Origin: Desulfobacula sp.
GTDB lineage: Bacteria > Desulfobacterota > Desulfobacteria > Desulfobacterales > Desulfobacteraceae
DNA: 29,869 nucleotides
Reading direction: 5' to 3'
Assembly (NCBI RefSeq): GCF_021107415.1
Contig: NZ_JAIOSW010000383.1
Span: forward strand, 1-29,869
Part shown: one piece after another, positions 1-7,770 of the stretch
Numbering within the stretch: the stretch's first letter is position 1
Layout of the letters: each line of letters opens with the position of its first letter
Notes under the pieces: generated by a model
What the model saw: the letters and a program-made list of their open reading frames with translations, nothing else
The model's database searches: none
Told to the model about the DNA's origin: nothing
Translations under genes and position numbers: made by a program

Positions 1-1354
1 CGGCTATGTGCACAAGTCAGATAGTGATGATAAGATGCTGCCGGCAATACAATCGGCTGTTTCCGGATATAGTGTTAAGCCGGTTATGCTTAACTCAGAT
101 GAGTTAAAAAATTTTTACGAAGGTTTTTCAAATTCAATTTTATGGCCTCTTTTCCATAATTTTACTGATAAGTGTATCTTTTTGCCTGAATACTGGACAA
201 GTTATCGGGAGGTTAATAAAAAATTTGCATTAACAGTATACCGGAATGCAGATGATCTGGATTTTATCTGGGTACATGATTATCAATTAATACTTGTGGG
301 GGCTAAGTTGCGTAAAATGCATAAGAGGAATCCCATCGGGTTTTTTCTGCATATCCCATTTCCCACCATTGAAACCTTTGCACGATGTCCATGGCGTTTT
401 GAGCTCCTTTCTGCCATGTTGGATTATGACATCGTCGGTTTTCATACTATTCAAAATAAACGTAATTTCATCGGATGTATCAAGAAAATAATTCAAGATG
501 CGCAAATTGATGCAAAAGCAGCCTTTGATGAAACAGTGAGTGAATTAAGATTTAACAACAGAATAGTCTGCATCGGGGTTTTTCCCATCAGCATTGATTA
601 CCATGAATTTTCTCTCCATGCCTGGGATAGTGACGTTTATAAAAGATCAAAGAAAATACGAAATAATGTCCAGGGTACAAGAATATTAATGGGTGTTGAT
701 CGTTTGGATTATACCAAGGGGATACCTGAAAAATTAAAAGCATTTCAACGGTTTTTGACACGCTTTCCTAAGTTTCATAAAAAGGTACATTTTATTCAAC
801 TTGTGGTCCCAAGCCGCAGGGAAATAGCAGCCTATGCTGATCTGAAACTCAAGATAGAACAACTTGTGGGAGAGATTAACGGTGAATTCAGTACAAATGA
901 CTGGCTTCCCGTCCATTATATGTTTCGAAATCTTGACAGGAATGAGCTTATATCCTTGTACCGGGCATGCCAGATTGCTTTTGTTGCACCGTTAAAGGAT
1001 GGTATGAACCTTATTGCCAAAGAATATTGTGCCTGCAATATTGATGAGAAAGGTGTGTTAATATTAAGTGAATTTGCCGGTGCTGCCCAGCAGTTTTACC
1101 AGGATGCAATCATGGTAAATCCCCATGACATTGACGGAATGGCCAAGGCAATTTACAGGGCATTTAATATGCCTTTAGAAGAAAAAAAACAACGAATGCG
1201 CAATCTGCGGGAGAATGTTAAAAACAGGGATGTCTTCTGGTGGGTCAATTCTTTTTTAACGGCTGCCATTGAAAAGAATTTGTCAAATTTTCCCCAGGCG
1301 GATGAATATTTTCCTGTTAAGCCGGATAGTGAATATATTGAAAAGCTATCCTGA
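1..1354 (+). CDS. otsA: Trehalose-6-phosphate synthase, GT20 family, 5'-truncated by window edge
   Basis: This enzyme transfers glucose from a nucleotide sugar to glucose-6-phosphate, giving trehalose-6-phosphate, a cytosolic step in compatible-solute synthesis. The frame is open to base 2 and the first possible start (GTG at 8) lacks the family N-terminus. About 50 residues, including the N-terminal glycine-rich donor loop, therefore lie outside the window. Visible GT20 hallmarks are the FSNSILWP block, WVHDYQL, FFLHIPFP, VGFHT, the donor-phosphate Arg/Lys in VDRLDYTKGIPEK, PLKDGMNLIAKEY and LSEFAGAAQQ. The 448 residues present compare with about 474 in E. coli OtsA. Related GT20 enzymes making glucosylglycerol-phosphate cannot be excluded from sequence alone. 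The next gene is 286 bases away behind its own promoter, so this is the end of a separate transcript. Confidence 0.9.
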   Translation, partial: GYVHKSDSDDKMLPAIQSAVSGYSVKPVMLNSDELKNFYEGFSNSILWPLFHNFTDKCIFLPEYWTSYREVNKKFALTVYRNADDLDFIWVHDYQLILVGAKLRKMHKRNPIGFFLHIPFPTIETFARCPWRFELLSAMLDYDIVGFHTIQNKRNFIGCIKKIIQDAQIDAKAAFDETVSELRFNNRIVCIGVFPISIDYHEFSLHAWDSDVYKRSKKIRNNVQGTRILMGVDRLDYTKGIPEKLKAFQRFLTRFPKFHKKVHFIQLVVPSRREIAAYADLKLKIEQLVGEINGEFSTNDWLPVHYMFRNLDRNELISLYRACQIAFVAPLKDGMNLIAKEYCACNIDEKGVLILSEFAGAAQQFYQDAIMVNPHDIDGMAKAIYRAFNMPLEEKKQRMRNLRENVKNRDVFWWVNSFLTAAIEKNLSNFPQADEYFPVKPDSEYIEKLS

Positions 1355-1435
1355 AGAAATGATACAGCAATAAATACCCCTCCGATACCAACCAAGACAA
1401 TATAAACTCATGTTTTATTTACTTTGAGTCCTAAC

Positions 1436-1455
1436 CAGTGTCAGCTTTTTTTACA
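1436..1455 (+). promoter_or_regulatory. Putative upstream activator site, copy A
   Basis: The 20 bases CAGTGTCAGCTTTTTTTACA recur exactly at 8822-8841, upstream of the paralogous operon. They contain the 17-bp element TGTCA-N7-TTACA. The element lies about 105 bp upstream of the -24/-12 promoter at 1560, the usual range for an enhancer site of a sigma-54 activator. Being a binding site is inference; the repetition and position are direct observations. Confidence 0.6.
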
Positions 1456-1559
1456 GGTTGCAGGGTTGGGCATGAAATTTTTGAAAAATAAATCATTTTT
1501 CCATTATCTTCTATTCTTAGATAGCCATAGGTAAGGGGTTTTAATCGTTTTTAAGAGGA

Positions 1560-1575
1560 TGGCACGGCAATTGCT
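1560..1575 (+). promoter_or_regulatory. Sigma-54 (-24/-12) promoter of the CBS-ACT/Usp/RnfB-GltD operon
   Basis: TGGCACGGCAATTGCT matches the RpoN consensus TGGCACG-N4-TTGCW at every conserved position. The GG at 1561 and the GC at 1573 have the required 12-bp register. Transcription would start near 1586, leaving a leader of about 55 bases before the start codon at 1641. Confidence 0.88.
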
Positions 1576-1640
1576 AAACTATATAGGCAGCAGACAAAAT
1601 TATGGTTATTTACGGACTTTAAATTATTTGGAGGTAAAAA

Positions 1641-2318
1641 ATGCTGATAAAAGAATGGATGAGCAGAACCGTAATTACTTTGGAAAGTGATAAATCCTTG
1701 AAAGATGCATTAAAATTGTTTCAAACAAGGGTGATTTCCATGCTTCCTGTTTTAAAGAAAGAAAAACTCGTCGGTATTGTAACCGATGGTGATATTAAAA
1801 AGGCATCTCCTTCTGATGCCACCACTCTGGATAAATTTGAAATGACCTCACTTCTGGATACGGTTACCATTGAGTCCGTCATGTCCAAGCCGGTGGTCAC
1901 CATCCAGGCGGATCATACTGTTGATGAGGCTGCCGGAATCATGCTGGCCAAAGGCATATCCGGAATGCCGGTGGTTGATACTACAGGCAAAATCCAGGGC
2001 ATCATCACCAAAAGCGATATTTTCAGATGTTTTGTATCTTTTACAGGGGTTTCAAATAAAGGACAGGTTTTTGCATTTAAGCTGCGGGACAAGCCCGGTA
2101 TTATAAAAAATTTAACTGATATGATCAGAAACAGCGGTGGACGGCTGGTCAGCATCATGACCTCATACGATGATTTTGAAAAAGGGTTTAGAAAAGTGTT
2201 CTTCCATACATTTGATATTGATCCTGACAAATTTGACCGTCTGGTCGAAAATTTTTATGGAACAGGCAATCTGCTTTATGCAGCTGATCTGTCAAAGGGA
2301 TTCAGGAGAATGTTTTAG
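1641..2318 (+). CDS. CBS-CBS-ACT domain protein (AcuB-like), copy 1
   Basis: A 225-residue soluble protein with two CBS motifs (about residues 1-70 and 78-135) followed by an ACT-like domain (about 143-215, beginning near GQVFAFKLRDKPG). This order matches the AcuB type. CBS pairs usually bind adenine nucleotides or S-adenosylmethionine and ACT domains bind small metabolites, so the protein is probably a regulatory sensor; its target is unknown. The ATG at 1641 follows a good GGAGG. It is the first gene after the sigma-54 promoter and lies 19 bases before a Usp gene. A close paralogue sits at 9012-9689, also first in a sigma-54-type operon and also followed by a Usp gene. Confidence 0.88.
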   Translation: MLIKEWMSRTVITLESDKSLKDALKLFQTRVISMLPVLKKEKLVGIVTDGDIKKASPSDATTLDKFEMTSLLDTVTIESVMSKPVVTIQADHTVDEAAGIMLAKGISGMPVVDTTGKIQGIITKSDIFRCFVSFTGVSNKGQVFAFKLRDKPGIIKNLTDMIRNSGGRLVSIMTSYDDFEKGFRKVFFHTFDIDPDKFDRLVENFYGTGNLLYAADLSKGFRRMF

Positions 2319-2337
2319 AAGATAAAGGAGGCTTGCA

Positions 2338-2829
2338 ATGAATAGAATAAAAAAGATTTTAGCCTGTGTTGATTTTTCGCAATATTCGTTGATGACACTT
2401 GAATATGCTGTGGAACTTGCAAAAGGTTCCCAGGCACAAATTATTGTTTTCAATGTTATTAACCAGATAGATACCAGTGGAGTGGCAATGGTCGGTGGCT
2501 ATTTCCCCGGTTATTTTCCCGATGGAACCGATTCGGAAGACTATGTTAAGAAATTGGAAGAGGAAAGGCTTGGAAAGATAAAGGGCATTATAAAAGAAAA
2601 CTTTTTCAATGAAAAATCCATGATGACTATAAAGATTGACAGGGGTATTCCTTTTGAATGTATTCTACAGGCAGTTGAAGCAGAAGAGATAGACCTTGTG
2701 GTAATAGCAAATAAGGGCAGGGGAAATATTTCAAGGGTTCTTTTTGGCAGCACTGCCGAAAAGGTATTCCGCCATTCTCCTGTTCCAGTGGCCAGTGTCC
2801 GGGATAAAATGAAATTCAAAAGAATGTAA
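2338..2829 (+). CDS. Universal stress protein (UspA family), copy 1
   Basis: A single-domain Usp of 163 residues. It begins with the typical KKILACVDFS strand and ends with the nucleotide-loop region NKGRGNISRVLFGSTAEKV and SPVPV. The ATP-binding motif G-2x-G-9x-G(S/T) is present except that its first glycine is alanine (A-NK-G-9x-GS), so ATP binding is likely but not certain. A GGAGG precedes the ATG. It is the middle gene of the operon with the CBS-ACT protein, a pairing repeated at 9709. Usp proteins of this type commonly respond to energy or redox stress; the specific role here is unknown. Confidence 0.9.
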   Translation: MNRIKKILACVDFSQYSLMTLEYAVELAKGSQAQIIVFNVINQIDTSGVAMVGGYFPGYFPDGTDSEDYVKKLEEERLGKIKGIIKENFFNEKSMMTIKIDRGIPFECILQAVEAEEIDLVVIANKGRGNISRVLFGSTAEKVFRHSPVPVASVRDKMKFKRM

Positions 2830-2877
2830 AAGAGTGCCGGACAAAGTCAGGTGAAAAGATAATAAAGGAGGTCAAAT

Positions 2878-4941
2878 TTGGCCATGATTATTAAAGCCAT
2901 ACTTGTAATGAGTGCTATGGGGTTTGTCATGGCCTTAATATTGGCTTTGGCTTCAAAAATCTTTTATGTCAAAGAGGACCCCAGGCTTGAAAAACTTAAG
3001 GCGGTCCTGCCGGGAACCAATTGCGGCGGGTGCGGGTTTGCCGGTTGCCAGGGTGCTGCCGATGCATTGATAAAGAAAAAGGCCAGTGTCAATGTTTGTA
3101 TAGTGGGGGGTGCAAAGGTGGCAGAAGAAGTGGCAAAGGTCCTTGGGCAGAGCATGGAATTTACAGAACCGCTGACAATACAAATCGGTTGTACCGGAGG
3201 CAATAGAGCCGAAACCCGCTATTATTACCAGGGGTTGAATGATTGCAGGGCAGAACAATTTCTTTTTGGCGGTTCCAATGTTTGTGAAAACGGTTGTCTT
3301 GGACACGGCTCATGTGTCAGCGCCTGCCCTTTTGATGCCATTTTCATGGGTCCGGACCATTACCCGATCGTGAACCCTGACCTGTGCAAAAGCTGCGGCA
3401 AATGTGTAAAAATATGTCCCCGGGGGGTTATTTCCATTTCCAGTCAATCAGACAGACTGCTTAAATTAAATTTAAAAGAGGAATGCCTGGCGCCATGCCG
3501 GCAAAAATGCCCGGCACAGATCAATATACCACTTTTTATCAGCCAGATGGTTAAAAATGATTATAAAGCAGCGTTGCTGACAATAAAAGAACGAAATCCT
3601 CTGGTTTTGACTGTTAGTCGCCTTTGCGCCCATCCCTGTGAAAATATCTGCCGCAGGAATATTGCGGATGAAGGTGTGGCTGTTGGGAGGTTAGAACGGT
3701 TTTTGGGGGAATGGGAAATGAATTCCAACCAACATGTGCCAATTATCTGTGCTCCGGATACAGGGCATAGAGTTGCTCTGGTGGGCGGCGGTCCCGCAGG
3801 GCTTTCCTGTGCATATTTTCTTAGACGGCTGGGTCATCATCCTGTTATATTTGAGAAAAGATCCAATCTGGGTGGTATGCTCAGATATGGTATTCCTGAA
3901 TACAGGCTGCCCAGGCATGTGGTTGACTGGGAGATTGAAGGCATTCTTAACCTGGGTGTTGAAGTTGAAACAAATGTCACTCTTGGTAAGGATTTTACTT
4001 TAAGTGATCTTAAAAACAAGGGGTTTGAATCTATATTTCTTGGCCTTGGTGCATGGAGCACACCCTTGCTCTGTATTGAAGGAGAGAATGTTGAAAATGT
4101 GATCTCCAGCCTGGATTTCCTGGCAGAAGCCGGCGTCACTATCAAAACACTTGCAAAGCAAAAAGTGGTGGTGGTGGGTGAATCCAATACAGCCATGGAT
4201 TGTGCAAGAATTTGTATCCGCATGGGAGCTTTGTCTGTTACTGTGATCTGCCCAAAAGACCAAAAGAAAATGTCTGCAAGGAAAAGTGATGTGGAGCGTG
4301 CAATGGAAGAAGGCGTAAAAATTATGTTTCTTACCATACCTTTCCGGGTAAGATCAGATAATTATGGTGGTGTAACCCATATTGAATATATGCAGTTAAT
4401 TCCCCTTGAAGGCAAAAAAAAATCTGAAATATATAGTAAAGTTCCGGATTCAGAGGACATGATTGAGGCGCAATGGATCATTGCAGCCTATGAAAGAAAA
4501 CCCGATCTTTATTATATCTGTCATGAAGCAAATCATAATTACAATTTTAAAGCATCCGACAAATGGACACTGGTCGCAGACAAGGATACACTTTTGGCAG
4601 GTGAGTCCAATGTGTTTACAGCAGGTGATATGTATACCGGCCGGGCGACCGTCATCAGTGCGGTTGCTGACGGGCGGAGAGCAGCAAGATCAATACACTT
4701 TATGCTGTCCACAGGTGCGATACCCATACCGGAGAACCTTCATCGGAAAATAAATACAAAGAGCATTCTTAAAAAGGTAAAGGTATCTCAACAGATTCCT
4801 AAAGTTGTGGTTTCCGAAATTCCGGCAGAAATACGCCGATGCTCTTTAACTCAGGATATAGTGGGTACAATTACTGAGGAACAGGTCCAGACGGAAGCTG
4901 AAAGATGTCTTTGCTGCGGAACAACTTGCTATAATCAATAG
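2878..4941 (+). CDS. RnfB-like iron-sulfur protein fused to GltD/NfnB-like FAD-NAD(P) oxidoreductase
   Basis: A 687-residue fusion. Residues 4-27 form an N-terminal membrane helix, followed by the RnfB-type cluster motif with C49, C52, C57 and C74. Two ferredoxin [4Fe-4S] motifs follow (C136/C140/C146/C150 and C170/C173/C176/C180). Then comes the cysteine-rich domain found in GltD and dihydropyrimidine dehydrogenase (C203, C207, C211, C250, C254, C258), an FAD loop VGGGPAG (302-308) and a second dinucleotide fold near 433 (VGESNTAMD, with one loop glycine replaced). It should pass electrons between NAD(P)H and ferredoxin-type carriers at the membrane. The partner is unknown and no other rnf gene is present. 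The start is set at TTG 2878, six bases after GGAGG; ATG 2884 is the alternative. Last gene of the operon, 48 bases after usp. Confidence 0.87.
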   Translation: MAMIIKAILVMSAMGFVMALILALASKIFYVKEDPRLEKLKAVLPGTNCGGCGFAGCQGAADALIKKKASVNVCIVGGAKVAEEVAKVLGQSMEFTEPLTIQIGCTGGNRAETRYYYQGLNDCRAEQFLFGGSNVCENGCLGHGSCVSACPFDAIFMGPDHYPIVNPDLCKSCGKCVKICPRGVISISSQSDRLLKLNLKEECLAPCRQKCPAQINIPLFISQMVKNDYKAALLTIKERNPLVLTVSRLCAHPCENICRRNIADEGVAVGRLERFLGEWEMNSNQHVPIICAPDTGHRVALVGGGPAGLSCAYFLRRLGHHPVIFEKRSNLGGMLRYGIPEYRLPRHVVDWEIEGILNLGVEVETNVTLGKDFTLSDLKNKGFESIFLGLGAWSTPLLCIEGENVENVISSLDFLAEAGVTIKTLAKQKVVVVGESNTAMDCARICIRMGALSVTVICPKDQKKMSARKSDVERAMEEGVKIMFLTIPFRVRSDNYGGVTHIEYMQLIPLEGKKKSEIYSKVPDSEDMIEAQWIIAAYERKPDLYYICHEANHNYNFKASDKWTLVADKDTLLAGESNVFTAGDMYTGRATVISAVADGRRAARSIHFMLSTGAIPIPENLHRKINTKSILKKVKVSQQIPKVVVSEIPAEIRRCSLTQDIVGTITEEQVQTEAERCLCCGTTCYNQ

Positions 4942-5006
4942 CCTTGTTCATAGAAAAAAAGGTGGTTGGTTTTATGGAAAAGGGTTGCATTGTTGAATCC
5001 AGAGTG

Positions 5007-5037
5007 TTGCGTTTTTGCGTTCTTTGCGTTCTTTGCG
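5007..5037 (+). repeat. Short tandem repeat, TTCTTTGCG-type units
   Basis: GCG triplets recur at 8-, 9- and 9-base steps within a T-rich run, including two exact adjacent copies of TTCTTTGCG (5020-5028 and 5029-5037). The repeat lies about 80 bp upstream of the cstA -24 element. It may be a binding array or simple slippage; nothing decides between them. Confidence 0.65.
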
Positions 5038-5052
5038 TTTTTATTATTGGGT

Positions 5053-5068
5053 GTTAAAATATTATAAC
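5053..5068. promoter_or_regulatory. Near-perfect 16-bp palindrome, possible operator for cstA
   Basis: GTTAAAATATTATAAC is symmetric at 14 of its 16 positions. It lies about 50 bp upstream of the -24 element of the cstA promoter, so it could be an activator or repressor site. AT-richness raises the chance that it is accidental. Confidence 0.4.
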
Positions 5069-5116
5069 TCATTGAAATTATGTCGTTTTATTTATAATTT
5101 AGATAGAAATACGTAT

Positions 5117-5132
5117 TGGCATTTTTTTTGCT
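5117..5132 (+). promoter_or_regulatory. Sigma-54 (-24/-12) promoter of cstA
   Basis: TGGCATTTTTTTTGCT has GG at 5118 and GC at 5130 in the exact 12-bp register, with a T-rich spacer. Predicted transcription starts near 5143, giving an unusually long leader of about 108 bases before cstA. Confidence 0.82.
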
Positions 5133-5172
5133 ATGTATGAAGAAAGTAATAACAGCGAAGGGTACGAGCTGA

Positions 5173-5200
5173 CAAAAGCATGCATTATCGAGTGCTTTTG
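5173..5200 (+). promoter_or_regulatory. Leader hairpin in the cstA 5' untranslated region
   Basis: CAAAAGCA (5173-5180) and TGCTTTTG (5193-5200) form a perfect 8-bp stem with a 12-base loop, about 30 bases after the predicted start site. No U-run follows directly, so it is not a classic terminator. In E. coli, cstA translation is repressed by CsrA; whether this leader serves similar control is speculation. Confidence 0.45.
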
Positions 5201-5250
5201 CCATGATTTATATTTGTTTTAATTCTTAATTAACATGAGGAGGCAATTAA

Positions 5251-6966
5251 ATGAGTGCATTAGTAATCATGGTTGTTGCGTTTATAGGTTATATTTTAAT
5301 GTATAACCTGTATGGTAAATTCATCGGGCAGAAAATTTTTAAGTTATCCAAAGGGGTGACGGTTCCTTCCGTTGAATTGGAAGATGGTGTGGATTATGTT
5401 CCCACAAAAAAGGAAGTAATCTTCGGACATCATTTTACATCCATTGCCGGAACCGGGCCCATTGTCGGACCCGCAGTCGCTATTATCTGGGGATGGGTAC
5501 CTGCGCTGATCTGGGTGTTTTTCGGAAGCATTTTCATGGGGGCAGTACATGATTTCGGCGCTTTGATTATCTCCATGAGAAACCAGGGCAAATCCATTGC
5601 TGATTATACGTCTAAATATATCAACGCCCGTACCCGGTTTTTCTTTTTTTTAATTGTATTTTTAGAACTATGGATTGTGATTGCCATCTTCGGGCTGGTT
5701 ATTGCCGTGGTATTTGCCATGTATCCGACATCGGTATTTCCGGTCTGGTGTGAAGTCGCCATTGCTCTTTGGCTTGGATATGCGGTTTACAAACAGGGCA
5801 AAAGCATTATGGCCTTGTCCATTGTTGCCGTGATTTTGATGTATATTACGGTGTTCATTGGTGTTTACATCCCCATTAAAATGCCGGCGATTGCCGGGAT
5901 TCCGCCTACGGGTGTATGGACAATTATCCTTTTGATTTATGCATTTATTGCTTCTACACTTCCAGTGACCACATTGCTTCAGCCCCGTGATTTTATCAAC
6001 TCCCATCAGCTGTTGGTTGCCATGGTTCTTTTGATTTTGGGCGTTATTTTTTCCGCCTTTGGCGGGAATCTTCAAATTGTTGCTCCGGCTGTTCAGATGG
6101 CACCTGCCAAAGCGCCACCCATGTGGCCTTTTTTGTTTATTACCATTGCCTGTGGCGCTATTTCAGGATTCCATTCCCTGGTATCCTCAGGGACATCGTC
6201 AAAACAGGTCAGGGATGAATCCGATTCTTTATTTGTCGGCTATGGTTCCATGCTCATGGAAGGAACACTTGCCACTTTGGTGATCATTGCCGTATCTGCA
6301 GGGATCGGTATGGGGTATGTGACCAAATCCGGTGAGACCCTGATGGGGGTAGCAGCCTGGACAACCCATTATTCTTCATGGGCAGCAGCAGCCGGGCTGG
6401 GCTCTAAAATTGCAGCCTTTGTTAACGGATCCGCCAATATGATTGCTTCCACCGGATTACCCAACAGTGTTGCTGTGGTTGTCATGGGGGTATTTGTGGC
6501 ATCTTTTGCCGGAACCACTCTGGATACAGCCACCCGTATCCAGCGCTATATTGTTTCCGAACTTTTTACCAGTTTTAAAATGAATTTTCTCACCGGCAAA
6601 TATATAGCCACTTTTATAGCAGTGGCAACTGCACTGGCGCTTGCCTTTGCAACCGGTGCCGGTGGAAAAGGTGCGTTAAAGCTATGGCCTCTGTTTGGTG
6701 CGGTGAACCAGACTCTTGCAGGTCTTGCTTTGATCATTATTACGGTGTACCTTAAAACCAAAGGCGGTATGAAATGGTTGGTGTCAGGTATTCCGGCCGT
6801 ATTAATGATGTTCATGACCATATGGGCACTTGTACTGAATCAGACCAAGTTCGGTACCGGCCATAATATACTGCTCCAGATAGTGAATGGATTGATACTT
6901 TTTCTGGCTATCTGGATTGCTGTTGAAGGGGTTATGAAATTTATGAGCATGAAGTCTGAATCCTGA
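5251..6966 (+). CDS. cstA: CstA-family carbon-starvation transporter (pyruvate or peptide uptake)
   Basis: A 571-residue polytopic inner-membrane protein with more than a dozen hydrophobic segments. It carries the CstA signature GHHFTSIAGTGPIVGPA (about residues 57-73) and a second conserved stretch near SGFHSLVSSGTSSKQ. Family members import pyruvate or peptides during carbon limitation. It is shorter than E. coli CstA (about 700 residues), mainly at the C-terminus, as in many anaerobe homologues. The ATG at 5251 has a strong GAGGAGG seven or so bases upstream. It is monocistronic by appearance: a sigma-54 promoter and long leader precede it and a hairpin follows the stop. Substrate is not readable from sequence. 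Confidence 0.93.
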   Translation: MSALVIMVVAFIGYILMYNLYGKFIGQKIFKLSKGVTVPSVELEDGVDYVPTKKEVIFGHHFTSIAGTGPIVGPAVAIIWGWVPALIWVFFGSIFMGAVHDFGALIISMRNQGKSIADYTSKYINARTRFFFFLIVFLELWIVIAIFGLVIAVVFAMYPTSVFPVWCEVAIALWLGYAVYKQGKSIMALSIVAVILMYITVFIGVYIPIKMPAIAGIPPTGVWTIILLIYAFIASTLPVTTLLQPRDFINSHQLLVAMVLLILGVIFSAFGGNLQIVAPAVQMAPAKAPPMWPFLFITIACGAISGFHSLVSSGTSSKQVRDESDSLFVGYGSMLMEGTLATLVIIAVSAGIGMGYVTKSGETLMGVAAWTTHYSSWAAAAGLGSKIAAFVNGSANMIASTGLPNSVAVVVMGVFVASFAGTTLDTATRIQRYIVSELFTSFKMNFLTGKYIATFIAVATALALAFATGAGGKGALKLWPLFGAVNQTLAGLALIIITVYLKTKGGMKWLVSGIPAVLMMFMTIWALVLNQTKFGTGHNILLQIVNGLILFLAIWIAVEGVMKFMSMKSES

Positions 6967-6976
6967 TAATAAACAG

Positions 6977-7013
6977 TATGAGCCAGGGAAGAATGATTTC
7001 TCCCTGGCTCATA
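6977..7013. terminator. Hairpin terminator after cstA
   Basis: TATGAGCCAGGGA (6977-6989) pairs perfectly with TCCCTGGCTCATA (7001-7013) around an 11-base loop, starting 11 bases after the cstA stop. The downstream strand is AT-rich but lacks a long uninterrupted T run. Termination may be partial, allowing some read-through into 7026. Confidence 0.65.
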
Positions 7014-7025
7014 TGATAATTTGAT

Positions 7026-7457
7026 ATGCATACCATACTTAAAAGACAATATGTTTTAATAATTTTACCGGCAGTGGGTCTTTTTCTGGCCTTTGGCCTG
7101 GCAAGGGCATTGAATTTTATCAGGCCCGGACAGTTTATCATCCCTTCTGTTCTGCATTCCATATTGTTTATCTTATCCGCCGTTACTGCCATTGCAGGTC
7201 CCCTTTTTTTCCGGACTCTTTTTGCTCATTCCATGCGAAAGCAAAAACAGGTTCCAGCCAAAGAATTTTTATCTTTTCAAAGAAAAATTTTATGGATATC
7301 ACAGATTACACCGTATTATGCTTTTGCTGCGGTTTTATGTGATTTTCCCAGGTTTTATGCAGCTGCCATCGTATTGATGGCACTATATGCAGTATATTAT
7401 TATTTCCCATCCCGGAAACGGATTAATTTTGACAGGAAGATATTCAGGGTAAAATGA
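7026..7457 (+). CDS. Small integral membrane protein of unknown function
   Basis: A 143-residue hydrophobic protein with about four membrane helices (near residues 9-28, 40-64, 90-108 and 110-127) and a basic C-terminal tail. I do not recognise a family. The ATG at 7026 has no convincing ribosome site. It overlaps the next gene by four bases (ATGA), and that gene is closely followed by an ArsA/Get3-like ATPase, so the three are probably co-translated. The arrangement suggests a membrane partner for the soluble ATPase; that is inference only. Confidence 0.75.
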   Translation: MHTILKRQYVLIILPAVGLFLAFGLARALNFIRPGQFIIPSVLHSILFILSAVTAIAGPLFFRTLFAHSMRKQKQVPAKEFLSFQRKILWISQITPYYAFAAVLCDFPRFYAAAIVLMALYAVYYYFPSRKRINFDRKIFRVK

Positions 7458-7765
7458 AAAACCCGGGAACACATATCCGTGATATAATTGGTAAAATAAA
7501 AAATCGCCTTGCAGACATCTGGCAGGTGGCTGACGAGGTGGCAAGGGATAAGGCGGTTGGAACCATTGAGGCGGAAAAAGAAGAGCTGGACTATATCTTT
7601 GCCGTTCTGGTACAGGGAACATTCATTGGAATGCCGTCCCCGCCAGTACATATCAGCATGGATCTTCTTCCTTTAATGGAAAAGGATTTGATTTTGCTTC
7701 TTGAAAGAGTGGATACCGCCAATGAACCATTATCCAGGCTGTTTTCCGTATTTGATATAGGATAA
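7454..7765 (+). CDS. Small soluble protein of unknown function, ArsA-like cluster
   Basis: A 103-residue protein, predicted mostly helical, with no membrane segment or cysteine motif. The middle contains IGMPSPPVHISMDLLPLMEKD, where helical character is broken by prolines. Its start overlaps the stop of 7026-7457 by four bases and an AGGG lies just upstream, indicating translational coupling. It ends five bases before the ATPase gene. I do not recognise the family; the position suggests an accessory subunit of the ATPase. Confidence 0.72.
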   Translation: MKNPGTHIRDIIGKIKNRLADIWQVADEVARDKAVGTIEAEKEELDYIFAVLVQGTFIGMPSPPVHISMDLLPLMEKDLILLLERVDTANEPLSRLFSVFDIG

Positions 7766-7770
7766 AAATC

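Larger units (their letters stand above)
4942..5250 (+). other. Intergenic leader region of cstA
   Basis: This 309-base gap has no coding potential that I can support. In order it holds short GCG-spaced tandem repeats (5007-5037), a 16-bp near-palindrome (5053-5068), a perfect sigma-54 promoter (5117-5132), a leader hairpin (5173-5200) and a strong GAGGAGG ribosome site before cstA. The TGTMA-N7-TKACA element found before other sigma-54-type promoters in the window was not found here. Confidence 0.7.

Noticed and set aside
5007..5037. Possible CRISPR-like or mobile-element repeat
   Set aside because: The units are only 8-9 bases, adjacent and without spacers. No cas gene or transposase is present.
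5173..5200. Leader hairpin read as a transcription terminator
   Set aside because: It follows the cstA promoter and has no U-run after the stem, so it would not end a transcript efficiently.
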